Below are positions 48,358-60,161 of a DNA stretch of 62,828 nt, piece by piece; the first letter of the stretch is position 1; each line of letters begins with the position of its first letter. Under the pieces are notes generated by a model that was not told where the DNA came from, did no database searches, and was given only the letters and a program-made list of their open reading frames with translations. The position numbers were made by a program, and so were the translations under genes. This stretch comes from an uncultured Gammaproteobacteria bacterium (GTDB lineage: Bacteria > Pseudomonadota > Gammaproteobacteria > GCA-001735895). The stretch spans positions 1 through 62,828 of the forward strand of contig CAMYON010000003.1 of assembly GCA_947260025.1 (NCBI GenBank), in the 5' to 3' direction.

Positions 48358-50787
48358 TTACTGAGGCGCGGATTTGATCAGGGACAGGATACTGCTGCGG
48401 ACTTCGGTGCTGAGCAGGTTGCGCAGGTCGAGGCTGACGTAGTTGAAGCCGCTGGCGAACTCGAGCTGGTCTTTCCTGTTTTTCACCAGGTATTCGTTTT
48501 CCAGCATGGTCTCGATGAAATCCCGGAACAGCAGCCGGTCGTAGAAATCCGGAGAGTTCATGCCGTAGATCATGGAGATTTTTTGTGCCAGCAGGTGGCA
48601 ACGATGTTCGAGTTCGGATTCGTTCAGCGGCGCGCTGGAGGATTGCCACAGCACGATAAAAGTCATGTAGTAGCGTTCCAGGATCGGTTGCACGATGTGC
48701 GCCAGCCGGATCAATTGCATGAAGCGGTGATCACTGCGCTGCGGACGACGCAGGTCCTTATCGATTCGTTCCAGTAATTTTTCGCGGATCATGCAATTAA
48801 TGCATTCATCGATAATTTCCTGCAGGCTCGAATCCTGCCACTCGAGCTGCAGTTCGGATTTCAGAAACGGGTACAGCAGCCTGATCTTGCGCTGTACGCT
48901 GGCATAGGACACGCGCCGAACGTTGCTAAAACAGCAGGCGATCAATGCCGGAATGATCAGGCTGTGCAGGCTGTTGTTGCGGTAGTAGCTTATCAGCACC
49001 GAATCCTCGGGCTTGAGATAAACGATGTCGCCCAACTCGTGCTCGCGAATGTGAATTACTTTTTGTCGGGCGATGCGCCTGATCTGTTTCTGGTTGACCT
49101 TGCCCTCGATGCGAATCGACGCCAGGCAGTGCGCGCCGCTGATCAGGCGCTGGTGCAATTTGGCCTGGCTTACCAGTTCCTCGATCTCGATGCTCTGCCG
49201 CGGCGTTGCCAGCAGAATCGTCGCGATCGAGTTAACCGGGTTGATCACGCAGGCGCTGTTGATGCCGTACATTATCTCCTGCGAAAGATGCAGCAGGCTG
49301 CTGCGAATCCAGTCGGGCCGATGCTCCACCTCCGCGGCCCGATGTTCCCAGTCGCTGCAGTGTTGCGACAGCAGTGAGTTCAGCTCGATCGGCTCGCCGA
49401 AACTGGCGGTGACCTTGCCGAAATGACCCTTGAGGCGGAATATCGCGCCAATCGTGCCGAGGGTCGTTTCGCGCTTCTTTTTGCCGCCGTAGAGTTCCCC
49501 CAGGTAGGATTTGCCCTCGATCAATTTTTCATAACCGATATAGACCGGCACGAAGGCCAGCGGCCGCTGCTGGCTCTTGATATAGGCCTCGACGGTCATA
49601 CCGAGCATGCCGAGCCTGGGTTGCAACATGCGCCCGGTGCGGCTGCGACCGCCTTCGATAAAATACTCTAGCGGTACCCCGAGCTTGACCAGTTGATACA
49701 GGTAGGCGCGCATCACCGCGGTATACAACTGGTTGTCCTTGAAGCTTCGGCGGATAAAAAAAGCGCCGCCACCGCGCAGGATGCGTCCGATGAACGGCAC
49801 GTTGAGATTGTCACCCGCGGCGATATAGGGCAACGCCAGGTTCTCGTTGTAGATTACGTAAGACAGCAGCAGGTAATCGACATGACTGCGGTGACAGGGA
49901 ACGTAGACCAGCTGGTGAGTCAGGGCGGCCTCGCGAACGCGCTCGGCGTGGTAAATCTCGATGCCGGCATAGTAGCGATTCCAGAAGGCGCGCAGCAGTC
50001 GCAGCATCACCTCGATGGTCAATTGCGTGCAGTCGGCGAATATTTCGCGGCAATAGCGGTGCGCGCGGGTGTAGCGCTGCAGCGTGGTGTCGGCCTGATC
50101 GGTGATCAGCTCCTGCACGATGTTGTCTTCGACGACCCTGGCTGACAGGTGCTTGTGACTGGTGATCTGGGGCCCGAAGGTCGCTTCTCGCTGCTGGCTC
50201 AGCGTCGTGATCAGCGATTCCTGCAGGCTCTGTTCATGGTTTCCGCTCGCGGCGAGCATGTCGCGGAAATCGATCGCCTGCGAAAAAATCAGCCGCGTGT
50301 TGCGACCGTGAATCAGCAGGGTAAAGAACTTGCGGGTACGCCCGGCCAGCGCCCAGGTATCGCCGAACAATACCTGTAACCAGTTTTTGTGACGTGCCAG
50401 GGGTCGGCCCCAGAAAACCGAGACCGGAACGACCTGCAAGTCGAGTTCGTCATTGTCGTTAAAGGCGGCGATGAAGTCGGTCAGCAAAACCGAGTGCTTG
50501 GGCCGTCGCTTGATCCAGTCAATCATTGGACTGCGCGAAGCGATGCTGTAAACCGAGTGATGCCGCGCGAGTGCCTCGAGCGCTATCGGTTTTCGCGGGT
50601 CGGGCAGCTGGTAACGTTCGGTCACTTCGGTCAGCACCAGCAGATCGCTCAGGCCGCGGTCGGCAAGGATGTAGAGTATCGGACGCTCGGGATCCAGCAC
50701 GCTGCGGGGACTGTCTTCCGGGAATACTTCCACCCTGACCCAGAGGAACAGTATCCAGCGGAGAAATCGATTAAACTGCTTTTTCAA
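48358..50787 (-). CDS. plsB: glycerol-3-phosphate 1-O-acyltransferase
   Basis: 809 residues, the long gammaproteobacterial PlsB. The catalytic H-x4-D is at H299-D304 (VPCHRSHVDYLLL), followed by GAFFIRRSFKDNQLY, EYFIEGGRSRTGRML and PVYIGYEKLIEG. Puts the first acyl chain on glycerol-3-phosphate at the inner membrane. Divergent from the alpha/beta hydrolase gene with a 57-base gap. Confidence 0.96.
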   Translation of the reverse strand: MKKQFNRFLRWILFLWVRVEVFPEDSPRSVLDPERPILYILADRGLSDLLVLTEVTERYQLPDPRKPIALEALARHHSVYSIASRSPMIDWIKRRPKHSVLLTDFIAAFNDNDELDLQVVPVSVFWGRPLARHKNWLQVLFGDTWALAGRTRKFFTLLIHGRNTRLIFSQAIDFRDMLAASGNHEQSLQESLITTLSQQREATFGPQITSHKHLSARVVEDNIVQELITDQADTTLQRYTRAHRYCREIFADCTQLTIEVMLRLLRAFWNRYYAGIEIYHAERVREAALTHQLVYVPCHRSHVDYLLLSYVIYNENLALPYIAAGDNLNVPFIGRILRGGGAFFIRRSFKDNQLYTAVMRAYLYQLVKLGVPLEYFIEGGRSRTGRMLQPRLGMLGMTVEAYIKSQQRPLAFVPVYIGYEKLIEGKSYLGELYGGKKKRETTLGTIGAIFRLKGHFGKVTASFGEPIELNSLLSQHCSDWEHRAAEVEHRPDWIRSSLLHLSQEIMYGINSACVINPVNSIATILLATPRQSIEIEELVSQAKLHQRLISGAHCLASIRIEGKVNQKQIRRIARQKVIHIREHELGDIVYLKPEDSVLISYYRNNSLHSLIIPALIACCFSNVRRVSYASVQRKIRLLYPFLKSELQLEWQDSSLQEIIDECINCMIREKLLERIDKDLRRPQRSDHRFMQLIRLAHIVQPILERYYMTFIVLWQSSSAPLNESELEHRCHLLAQKISMIYGMNSPDFYDRLLFRDFIETMLENEYLVKNRKDQLEFASGFNYVSLDLRNLLSTEVRSSILSLIKSAPQ

Positions 50788-50844
50788 CAGGAACCTGTGT
50801 ATTTACAACCAGTCTCACGATAATAACCTCTTGGAGCCTGTCAA

Positions 50845-52065
50845 ATGAACAAAATCAAGCTGGAATTTGAAAATTCGAATGGAGAAACGCTGGCTGGACT
50901 GCTGGAGTTGCCCGAGCGCATGGACCAGTTGTCCAGCTTTGCCCTGTTTGCGCATTGTTTCACCTGCGGCAAGGATATCGCTGCCGCGTCACGCATCAGC
51001 CGTGCGCTGGCCGCCCGCGGGATCGCGGTACTGAGATTCGACTTTACCGGGCTTGGCAATAGCGACGGAGATTTTGCCAACACCAATTTTTCCTCCAACG
51101 TCGATGACCTGGTACGGGCTGCAGCAGCGCTGGAGCAGAACTACGGCGCACCGCAGATCCTGATCGGCCATAGCCTTGGCGGCGCCGCGGTACTGGCTGC
51201 GGCTGCGCGGCTGCCATCGGTTGAAGCCGTGGTAACCATCGGTGCGCCGGCGACCGCGGAGCACGTGTCTCATTTGTTCAAGGACAGGGCCGAGCAGATA
51301 AAAGCGCAGGGCCAGGCGACGGTATTGCTCGGTGGCCGCGAGTTTTCCGTCAAGCAGCAGTTTCTGGACGATATCGAACAGTATTCGTCGACGGGTAAAA
51401 TTCGCGATCTCGATGCCGCGCTGCTGGTGTTTCATTCGCCGCTGGATGCGATCGTCTCGATCGACGAGGCCGCCAAAATTTACCAGGCGGCACGGCACCC
51501 GAAGAGTTTCATCTCGCTCGACAGGGCGGACCACTTGCTGAGCAGGGCGGAGGATTCGGAGTACGTGGCAACGACGATCGCTTCCTGGGCGAGCCGCTAT
51601 CTCGAGCTCGACCTGCAGGTTCAGGCCGGGGATCATCCCGACCTGATCGATGGCGAAGTGCTGATAACCGAGCTCAATCAACGGTTTTTGCGCGGCATGT
51701 ACAGTAACAGCCATTTTCTGCGTGCCGATGAACCGCAGAAGTACGGCGGCTCGGACCTGGGGCCCACGCCCTACGATCTGCTGCTAATGTCGCTCGGGGC
51801 CTGTACCTCGATGACCTTGCGCATGTATGCGAATCGCAAAAAGCTGGCGCTCGAGGATGTGCAGATACGACTGCAGCACGAACGGGTGCACGCCGAGGAC
51901 TGTGTCGATTGCAATCACAGCATCGAACGCATAACGCGCCGGATTACGCTGGTTGGCGACCTCGACGAGGAGCAACGTCAGCGCCTGCTCGAAATTGCGG
52001 ATCGTTGCCCGGTGCATCGCAGCCTGGAAAACGAGCCGCAGATCGTGACTGAACTGGTCGATTAA
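50845..52065 (+). CDS. fused alpha/beta hydrolase-OsmC protein
   Basis: 406 residues. Residues 1-260: alpha/beta hydrolase with nucleophile Ser110 in ILIGHSLGGAAVL, and RFDFTGLGNSDGD. Residues from about 270: OsmC-like peroxiredoxin with two conserved cysteines (LGACTSMTLRMYANRKKL and ADRCPVHRSLEN). OsmC domains reduce organic hydroperoxides. The fusion suggests linked lipid or peroxide clean-up. This fusion exists in other proteobacteria. The start overlaps nothing. The end overlaps the DUF3187 gene by four bases. Confidence 0.92.
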   Translation: MNKIKLEFENSNGETLAGLLELPERMDQLSSFALFAHCFTCGKDIAAASRISRALAARGIAVLRFDFTGLGNSDGDFANTNFSSNVDDLVRAAAALEQNYGAPQILIGHSLGGAAVLAAAARLPSVEAVVTIGAPATAEHVSHLFKDRAEQIKAQGQATVLLGGREFSVKQQFLDDIEQYSSTGKIRDLDAALLVFHSPLDAIVSIDEAAKIYQAARHPKSFISLDRADHLLSRAEDSEYVATTIASWASRYLELDLQVQAGDHPDLIDGEVLITELNQRFLRGMYSNSHFLRADEPQKYGGSDLGPTPYDLLLMSLGACTSMTLRMYANRKKLALEDVQIRLQHERVHAEDCVDCNHSIERITRRITLVGDLDEEQRQRLLEIADRCPVHRSLENEPQIVTELVD

Positions 52066-53010
52066 AAATCGCGCGCCAGGCGCAGGCCAAAGGTAATATC
52101 GGGCGCCGAATTCACCTGGATGTCCTCGGTAAAAAACAGGTCGAGCCTGTGGTTTTCGAGCAGGTTCGGAAAACCGAGGCCCAGCAGTATCTGAAACGAT
52201 TCGTCGAAGGCCTTGAGGTCGCTGTCTTCGATGGTGGCGCCGTGCATGTCGAGTTGTACGGTTCCGATGTAGTCGTTGCTAAAGCGGTAATCGAAGCCCA
52301 ACTGGGCGACCCAGACATAATCGCGTACCAGGCCCTCCAGCTGACCATCATCGCCGGGAAAACTGATGCCCAGCATGCCGTAGGCGTTGGTGTTCAGGCT
52401 AACACTGGCTACGCGACTCACCCAGAACGCGACATCGATTGCCTCGTTGCCGCTGTAATCGGATTCCGAACCGGTCGGTAACTCGACCCCGGCGAAGTAG
52501 GCGGTCTCGCCCGTTGCCTGGTAACCAATCGCCAGCGAGATGTCACCGATTCCGCTACTGGAGCTGGTTTGCGAGTACTCGACGACCCCGTCGCGTACAT
52601 ATTGAATGTTTATATCGTCCCGCGGAAACTTGTCGCGATCGCCATTCGGGAAGCCGAACAAGTCGTGCCAGTTTTCGATCGTGCTATCGAGTTCACCGCC
52701 ACGGTTGGCCATCAGCGGAATGCTCACCTGGGTCAGCCAGTTATCCTTGCGATGGCTGATATCGAACTCGTAGCGGTAGTTTTCGACATCGATGATCAGG
52801 CTCTCGCTTCCCCTGTTCTTTTCCTGAAAGTCATTGGTGATAAGAAGGCTGTGATCCACGCGCCAGCCGTTTTCGGTGTTGACCGGGACCAGCGAGGGGA
52901 GATAGATCGGTTGCAGTATGGGATTCAATTCGCGCGTCGCGAAGCCCGACGCTGCGAACAGCGGCTGGCTAATGCCATACAGGGTGATAGCGATGCAAAT
53001 CGCGGCCAGG

Positions 53011-53024
<14 letters not shown>
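52062..53024 (-). CDS. DUF3187 outer membrane protein
   Basis: 320 residues with a signal peptide ([20 protein letters not shown]). The remainder alternates polar and hydrophobic residues as in a beta-barrel ([41 protein letters not shown], and a final FGLRLARDF ending in Phe). Matches DUF3187, function unknown. The ATG at 53024 is chosen for a shorter prefix; 53033 is in frame. Overlaps the prfC 3' end. Confidence 0.82.
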
Positions 53025-54606
<1,582 letters not shown>

Positions 54607-54639
54607 GTTTTACTTCCGGGGTAACTTAACCAGGGACGA

Positions 54640-55119
54640 CTAACCGCTTAACCTGTCGGAGGACGGCGTAATGTGCCGCGCAAACAGTAACGCGTCTTCG
54701 CGGCCGTTGGCCGCGGGATAATAGTCTTTGCGGGTGCCAATTTCATTAAAACCGGCAGCATTATAGCAACTAATCGCCGCCGCGTTGCTGGGTCTGACTT
54801 CCAGCAGCATGGTTTGCGCATCTTGCGCCCGCGCCTCGTCCACCAGGAATTCGATAAACTGGCGGCCGAAGCCCTGACGTTGATGCTCGCGACCGATGGA
54901 CAGGTTCAGGATGTGGCTCTCGCCCGCGGTCACGCTGATGACCGCGTGGCCGACGATGCGCTGCTTAACCGACGCCATCCAGCACTGGTAGCCGACACGG
55001 ATACAGTCGCTGAATATTCTTTCGGTCCACGGAAACTCGTAAACCTCGCGCTCGATCGTCATTACCTGCTTTACATCGGCCAGGTTCATGCGCCGAAACG
55101 ATAGGCGGTCATCGTTCAT
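54640..55119 (-). CDS. rimI: ribosomal protein S18 alanine N-acetyltransferase
   Basis: 159 residues from the ATG at 55119, which overlaps the glycosylase stop as ATGA. GNAT fold with acetyl-CoA loop GREHQRQGFGRQFIEFLVDEA, LEVRPSNAAAISCYNAAGFNEIGTRKDYY. Acetylates the N-terminal alanine of S18. A longer in-frame reading (to 55416) is inside the glycosylase gene and unlike RimI. Confidence 0.93.
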   Translation of the reverse strand: MNDDRLSFRRMNLADVKQVMTIEREVYEFPWTERIFSDCIRVGYQCWMASVKQRIVGHAVISVTAGESHILNLSIGREHQRQGFGRQFIEFLVDEARAQDAQTMLLEVRPSNAAAISCYNAAGFNEIGTRKDYYPAANGREDALLFARHITPSSDRLSG

Positions 55120-55964
55120 TGCAGCATTTGGTGCAGCAGTTTTAAATCCTGCCAGGCGATGGCCTTGGCCGGCGGGTTGCGCAACAGGTAGGCGGGATGA
55201 TAGGTCACCTTGACCGGGATATCGGTGCCCGGCAGCGTATGCATCTGTTGAATCAGCTTGCCCACCGGCTGGTTGCTGCCGAGCAGGTTGTGCGCGGAAA
55301 CGCGTCCTACCGAAAGGATGACCCTGGGTGAAATCTGCTGTATTTGCGCCTCGAGGTAGGCCCGGCATTGGGCCGCTTCTTCCTGTTTCGGATCGCGATT
55401 GTTGGGCGGGCGGCACTTGACGATATTGGTGATGTAAACCTGTTCCCGAGCGATACCGATCGCCGCCAGCATGCGGTCGAGCAGTTGACCCGAACGCCCG
55501 ACAAAAGGTTCGCCCTGGATATCCTCGTCATGTCCGGGACCTTCGCCGACGATCAGCAAGTCAGCCTGGCGGTCGCCGACCCCCGGGACTTTCTGGGTGC
55601 AGTTTTGCGCCAGTTCGCAGGCCTCGCAGGCCTGAATGGCGTCGATGATCGAATCCCAGGAATCCAGAGAAATCGGGGGCAAATCGCCTTTTTCCGGTTC
55701 TGCGACAGGAGGCTGTTCACGTCTTTGCAATGCGGCATCGAGCGCGGTTTTTTCGTTTTCGGATAAACCCGGGCCGTCCCCGGTTGCCGCAGCGGCGGTT
55801 GGATGCGCGATCTCGATGAACTGGTTCAGCGCCTCGATTTCGTCATCCGCAAGAACCACGGGGACGGACCCGGTTGCGGGTCCATCCTCGTGCCTGGTTT
55901 CGCGGTTGCTCCATTGCTGAATGCCAATTCCCCTGAGGCAGTGCTGTTGCCGTGCCGTTAACAT
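55116..55964 (-). CDS. uracil-DNA glycosylase, family 4 (iron-sulfur)
   Basis: 282 residues. The N-terminal 100 residues are a low-complexity linker (Glu/Ala-rich). The catalytic domain has family 4 motifs: LIVGEGPGHDEDIQGEPFVGRSGQLLDRML and NIVKCRPPNNRDP, and cysteine positions for the 4Fe-4S cluster (ACEACELAQNC and later C residues). Removes uracil from DNA. In an operon between leuA and rimI. Confidence 0.9.
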   Translation of the reverse strand: MLTARQQHCLRGIGIQQWSNRETRHEDGPATGSVPVVLADDEIEALNQFIEIAHPTAAAATGDGPGLSENEKTALDAALQRREQPPVAEPEKGDLPPISLDSWDSIIDAIQACEACELAQNCTQKVPGVGDRQADLLIVGEGPGHDEDIQGEPFVGRSGQLLDRMLAAIGIAREQVYITNIVKCRPPNNRDPKQEEAAQCRAYLEAQIQQISPRVILSVGRVSAHNLLGSNQPVGKLIQQMHTLPGTDIPVKVTYHPAYLLRNPPAKAIAWQDLKLLHQMLQ

Positions 55965-55970
55965 CGAGAC

Positions 55971-57518
55971 TTACACGTCTCCCAGCTGGGGGTGGGTGCG
56001 GCCTGAGCTGTTGATCACCTTGTTCAGGGCGTTGATATACGACTTGGCCGAGGCGATGACGATATCGGTATCGGCACCCTGCCCATTGACCACCTGGCCG
56101 TCTTTTTCGACCCTGACGGTTACCTCTCCCTGGGAATCGGTGCCCTCGGTGATCGCGTTCACCGAGTAGAGCTGCAGTTCGACCCCGGTTTCGGTCAGCT
56201 TCTCGATCGCCTTGAAGCAGGCATCGACAGGACCGTCTCCGCTGGCAACGGCCTGCTGTTCCTCGCCGTCGATACTCAGCGTCATGGTGGCGTTCGGAAC
56301 TTCACCGGTTTCGCAGCAAACTTTCAGGCTGACCAGCTTGATGGTCTCGTTCTCGGTTTCGAAGGTGGCTTCGTTCACCAGGGCCAACAGATCCTCGTCG
56401 AAAATATCGTGCTTCTTGTCTGCCAGGGTTTTGAAACGGGCAAAAACCTGGTTGAGCTCTTCCTCCGAATCGAACTGGATATTCAACTCGGACATCCGCG
56501 TCTTGAAAGCGTTGCGGCCGGAATGCTTGCCCAGCACCAGCTTGTTGGTGCTCCAGCCGACATCCTGGGCGCGCATGATCTCGTAGGTCTCGCGCGATTT
56601 AAGCACGCCGTCCTGGTGAATCCCGGATTCGTGCGCGAAAGCGTTGGCGCCGACGATGGCCTTGTTGGGCTGCACGTTGAAGCCGGTGATCCCGGATACC
56701 ATCCTGGAGCAATTCATGATCTGCGTGGTGTCGAGGTCGGTGTCGCAGGGGAAAATATCCTGCCGCGTGCGCACCGCCATGACGATTTCTTCCAGCGACG
56801 CGTTGCCGGCGCGTTCGCCGAGCCCGTTAATCGTGCACTCGACCTGGCGCGCGCCATTCAAAACCGCTGACAGCGAGTTGCCGACCGCGAGTCCGAGGTC
56901 GTTGTGGCAGTGCACCGAGAATACCGCCTTATCCGAGTTCGGAATCCTTTCCATCAACTCCCGGATCAAATCGCCGAACTGGTGCGGCACGTTATAGCCG
57001 ACCGTATCCGGTATATTGATAGTGTTGGCGCCGGCGTCGATGACTGCCTCGATAACCCGGCACAGGAAATCCGGTTCGGAGCGTCCCGCGTCCTCGGGTG
57101 AGAACTCGATATTGTCGGTATACCGGCGCGCCTGTTGTACCGCCACGACCGCGGCCTCGACCACCTGGTCGGGCGTCATTCGCAGCTTATGCTCCATGTG
57201 GATTGGCGACGTCGCCAGGAAGGTATGGATGCGGCCCGAATTGGCGGGTTTGATGGCTTCGCCGGCGCGTTCGATGTCGACCTGCTTGGCGCGCGCCAGC
57301 CCGCAGACCGTGCTGTCCTTGATGATTTCGGCGACCGACCGGACCGATTCAAAATCGCCGTCACTGGCGATCGGGAATCCGGCTTCGATAATATCGACTT
57401 TCATCAGTTCCAGCGCGCGCGCAATGCGGATCTTCTCGTCGCGCGTCATGGATGCGCCCGGGCTTTGCTCGCCGTCGCGCAGCGTGGTGTCAAAAATGAT
57501 TAATTTGTCTTTGCTCAT
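55971..57518 (-). CDS. leuA: 2-isopropylmalate synthase
   Basis: 515 residues. First committed step of leucine synthesis: acetyl-CoA plus 2-ketoisovalerate. Motifs: [16 protein letters not shown], the metal-binding [38 protein letters not shown], and a C-terminal leucine-sensing domain from about residue 390. Preceded by a leucine-rich leader ORF. Six bases separate it from the glycosylase. Confidence 0.96.
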   Translation of the reverse strand: MSKDKLIIFDTTLRDGEQSPGASMTRDEKIRIARALELMKVDIIEAGFPIASDGDFESVRSVAEIIKDSTVCGLARAKQVDIERAGEAIKPANSGRIHTFLATSPIHMEHKLRMTPDQVVEAAVVAVQQARRYTDNIEFSPEDAGRSEPDFLCRVIEAVIDAGANTINIPDTVGYNVPHQFGDLIRELMERIPNSDKAVFSVHCHNDLGLAVGNSLSAVLNGARQVECTINGLGERAGNASLEEIVMAVRTRQDIFPCDTDLDTTQIMNCSRMVSGITGFNVQPNKAIVGANAFAHESGIHQDGVLKSRETYEIMRAQDVGWSTNKLVLGKHSGRNAFKTRMSELNIQFDSEEELNQVFARFKTLADKKHDIFDEDLLALVNEATFETENETIKLVSLKVCCETGEVPNATMTLSIDGEEQQAVASGDGPVDACFKAIEKLTETGVELQLYSVNAITEGTDSQGEVTVRVEKDGQVVNGQGADTDIVIASAKSYINALNKVINSSGRTHPQLGDV

Positions 57519-57592
57519 GGCTATCTCGTATGTCTAAGCGTTATAAAATGATGGATTGTTGCTTACGTTTGCCCTCGTCAGGAGTCTCTAGT

Positions 57593-57606
57593 CTGCCTTA
57601 CGGCAG
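57593..57606 (-). promoter_or_regulatory. hairpin over the leuL stop codon
   Basis: On the minus strand a 5-bp stem CTGCC/GGCAG with loop GTAA. It covers the end and stop codon of the leader peptide, so it would be melted or formed depending on ribosome position. No clear U-run terminator follows it. Confidence 0.4.
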
Positions 57607-57702
57607 CAGGAGAACGAGCAGCAGAGATAGCAGCAGGTACGCAGGCAGGAGCTCCAGGCTGGCTGGAGACTTGATTTGAAAACTGGCGCACTGCGTTTGC
57701 AT
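57598..57702 (-). CDS. leuL: leucine-rich leader peptide upstream of leuA
   Basis: 34-codon ORF starting at ATG 57702 and ending TAA at 57598. The last 20 residues hold 12 leucines, including three runs of Leu-Leu-Leu (LLPAYLLLSLLLVLLLP). It sits 79 bases upstream of leuA on the same strand, the position and codon content of a leucine attenuator leader. No SD precedes it and the candidate start of transcription is only a base before the ATG, so translation may be leaderless. I did not find it in an annotation; it is inferred from sequence. It could instead be a small membrane peptide. Confidence 0.65.
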   Translation of the reverse strand: MQTQCASFQIKSPASLELLPAYLLLSLLLVLLLP

Positions 57703-57709
57703 GACTGGA

Positions 57710-57738
57710 AATATAGCCAACTATAGTCGGCTTGCCAA
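57710..57738 (-). promoter_or_regulatory. sigma-70 promoter for leuL-leuA
   Basis: On the minus strand TTGGCA (57738-57733), an exact 17-base spacer, then TATATT (57715-57710). A strong match. Predicted transcription start about 57703, next to the leuL ATG. Confidence 0.6.
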
Positions 57739-57752
57739 GCAAAAAATCGGTC

Positions 57753-58553
57753 CTATGATTCGGAAGTATCGTCGCTGACTGCGTCTGACTTGCGCACCCG
57801 CTTGCGATTCCAGCGAAACAGGGACACGATCGGACCCGACAGCATGTATGCCAGGAAGAATGAAAACAGTACGGTAGCGGTCTCTATCGACAGAAATACG
57901 AACACCAGTACCGCGCCCAGCAGCGTCACGAAGGGCACGCGCTCGCGCAGGTCGAGATCCTTGAAACTATAGTAGGAAAAACGCGAAACCATCAGCGCAC
58001 CGGCGGCGGTGGTCACAACCAGTGCCGCGTAGGTAACATCCTCTCCGAGTATATGATAGGACTCGCATACCCAGACCATCCCCATCACAACGCCTGCCGC
58101 GGCGGGGCTGGCGAGCCCCTGGAAGTAGCGCTTGTCCGCAACCCCGATCTGGGTATTGAAGCGGGCCAGTCGTAACGCGGTCGCGGTGGCGTAGATGAAG
58201 GCCGCCAGCCAACCCAGCTTGCCCATTGAAGTAGACACGTCGCGCAGATGGACCAGCGACCACAGGTAAACCACGAGAGCCGGGGCCACGCCGAAGGACA
58301 CCATGTCGGAAAGGCTGTCGTATTCGGCACCGAAGGCGGACTGGGTATTGGTCAGGCGCGCAACGCGCCCGTCCAGACCATCCAGCAGACCCGCCAGGAA
58401 AATGGCGATGGCGGCTATTTCGAAACGCCCGGCCATTGCCGCGATAATTGCATAAAAGCCGCAAAACAGCGCGCCCGTGGTAAACAAATTGGGCAACAGG
58501 AAGATGCCCTTGCGCATATTCTTGCGAGTCTCTTTTGGGTTGGCGTCGTCCAT
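57753..58553 (-). CDS. pssA: CDP-diacylglycerol-serine O-phosphatidyltransferase
   Basis: 266 residues with several membrane segments. CDP-alcohol phosphotransferase signature DGLDGRVARLTNTQSAFGAEYDSLSD is intact. Makes phosphatidylserine, the precursor of phosphatidylethanolamine. The ATG at 58553 (MDDANPKETRKNMRKGIFLLPNLF) is preferred. A GTG at 58589 would overlap the ilvC stop and read through a GC-rich hairpin. Confidence 0.92.
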   Translation of the reverse strand: MDDANPKETRKNMRKGIFLLPNLFTTGALFCGFYAIIAAMAGRFEIAAIAIFLAGLLDGLDGRVARLTNTQSAFGAEYDSLSDMVSFGVAPALVVYLWSLVHLRDVSTSMGKLGWLAAFIYATATALRLARFNTQIGVADKRYFQGLASPAAAGVVMGMVWVCESYHILGEDVTYAALVVTTAAGALMVSRFSYYSFKDLDLRERVPFVTLLGAVLVFVFLSIETATVLFSFFLAYMLSGPIVSLFRWNRKRVRKSDAVSDDTSES

Positions 58554-58561
58554 TGTGTTGT

Positions 58562-58580
58562 GCGGGCGCCATGCGCCCGC
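58562..58580. promoter_or_regulatory. strong GC hairpin between ilvC and pssA
   Basis: Perfect 8-bp stem GCGGGCGC/GCGCCCGC with a three-base loop. No T run follows it, so it may slow or protect the RNA, not end it fully. Confidence 0.5.
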
Positions 58581-58588
58581 TGGATTCA

Positions 58589-59638
<1,050 letters not shown>

Positions 59639-59666
59639 TTATAAAAAAAGTATGGGCCGAGCACTG

Positions 59667-60161
59667 CTATAAGGTAAGCGCTTTCTCGCCTCGTAATATG
59701 CCCATCGAGCCTGAGCGCACGACTTCGATGATATTGTTTTCGTGCATCGCCCTGATATAGGCGTCGAGCTTGTCGCCCGAACCGGTAAGCTCGATGCAGA
59801 AGGTGGTATCGGTGACGTCGATGATGCGCGCGCGAAAGATATCGGACAAACGTTTGACCTCGCCACGCTGGGTATCGCCCTCGGCCTTGACCTTGACGAA
59901 CATCATTTCGCGTTCGATGAAATTGCCCTCGGTAAAGTCCTGCAGCTTGACCACGTCGATAAGCTTATTGAGCTGCTTGGTGATTTGCTCGATGATGCGG
60001 TCGGAGCCGGTGGTTATGATGGTCATGCGCGATAGGGTCTGGTCTTCCGTGGTGGCCACGGTCAGCGACTCGATATTGTATCCGCGCGCCGAAAACAGGC
60101 CCGAAATTCGGGACAGCGCGCCGGCCTCGTTCTCGACCAGCAGGGAAATGATGTGCCGCAT
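59667..60161 (-). CDS. ilvN: acetolactate synthase small subunit
   Basis: 164 residues with an N-terminal ACT domain (RHIISLLVENEAGALSRISGLFSARGYNIESLTVATTED) that gives valine feedback. Regulatory partner of the catalytic subunit. Starts by TAATG overlap with the upstream large-subunit gene. Confidence 0.96.
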   Translation of the reverse strand: MRHIISLLVENEAGALSRISGLFSARGYNIESLTVATTEDQTLSRMTIITTGSDRIIEQITKQLNKLIDVVKLQDFTEGNFIEREMMFVKVKAEGDTQRGEVKRLSDIFRARIIDVTDTTFCIELTGSGDKLDAYIRAMHENNIIEVVRSGSMGILRGEKALTL

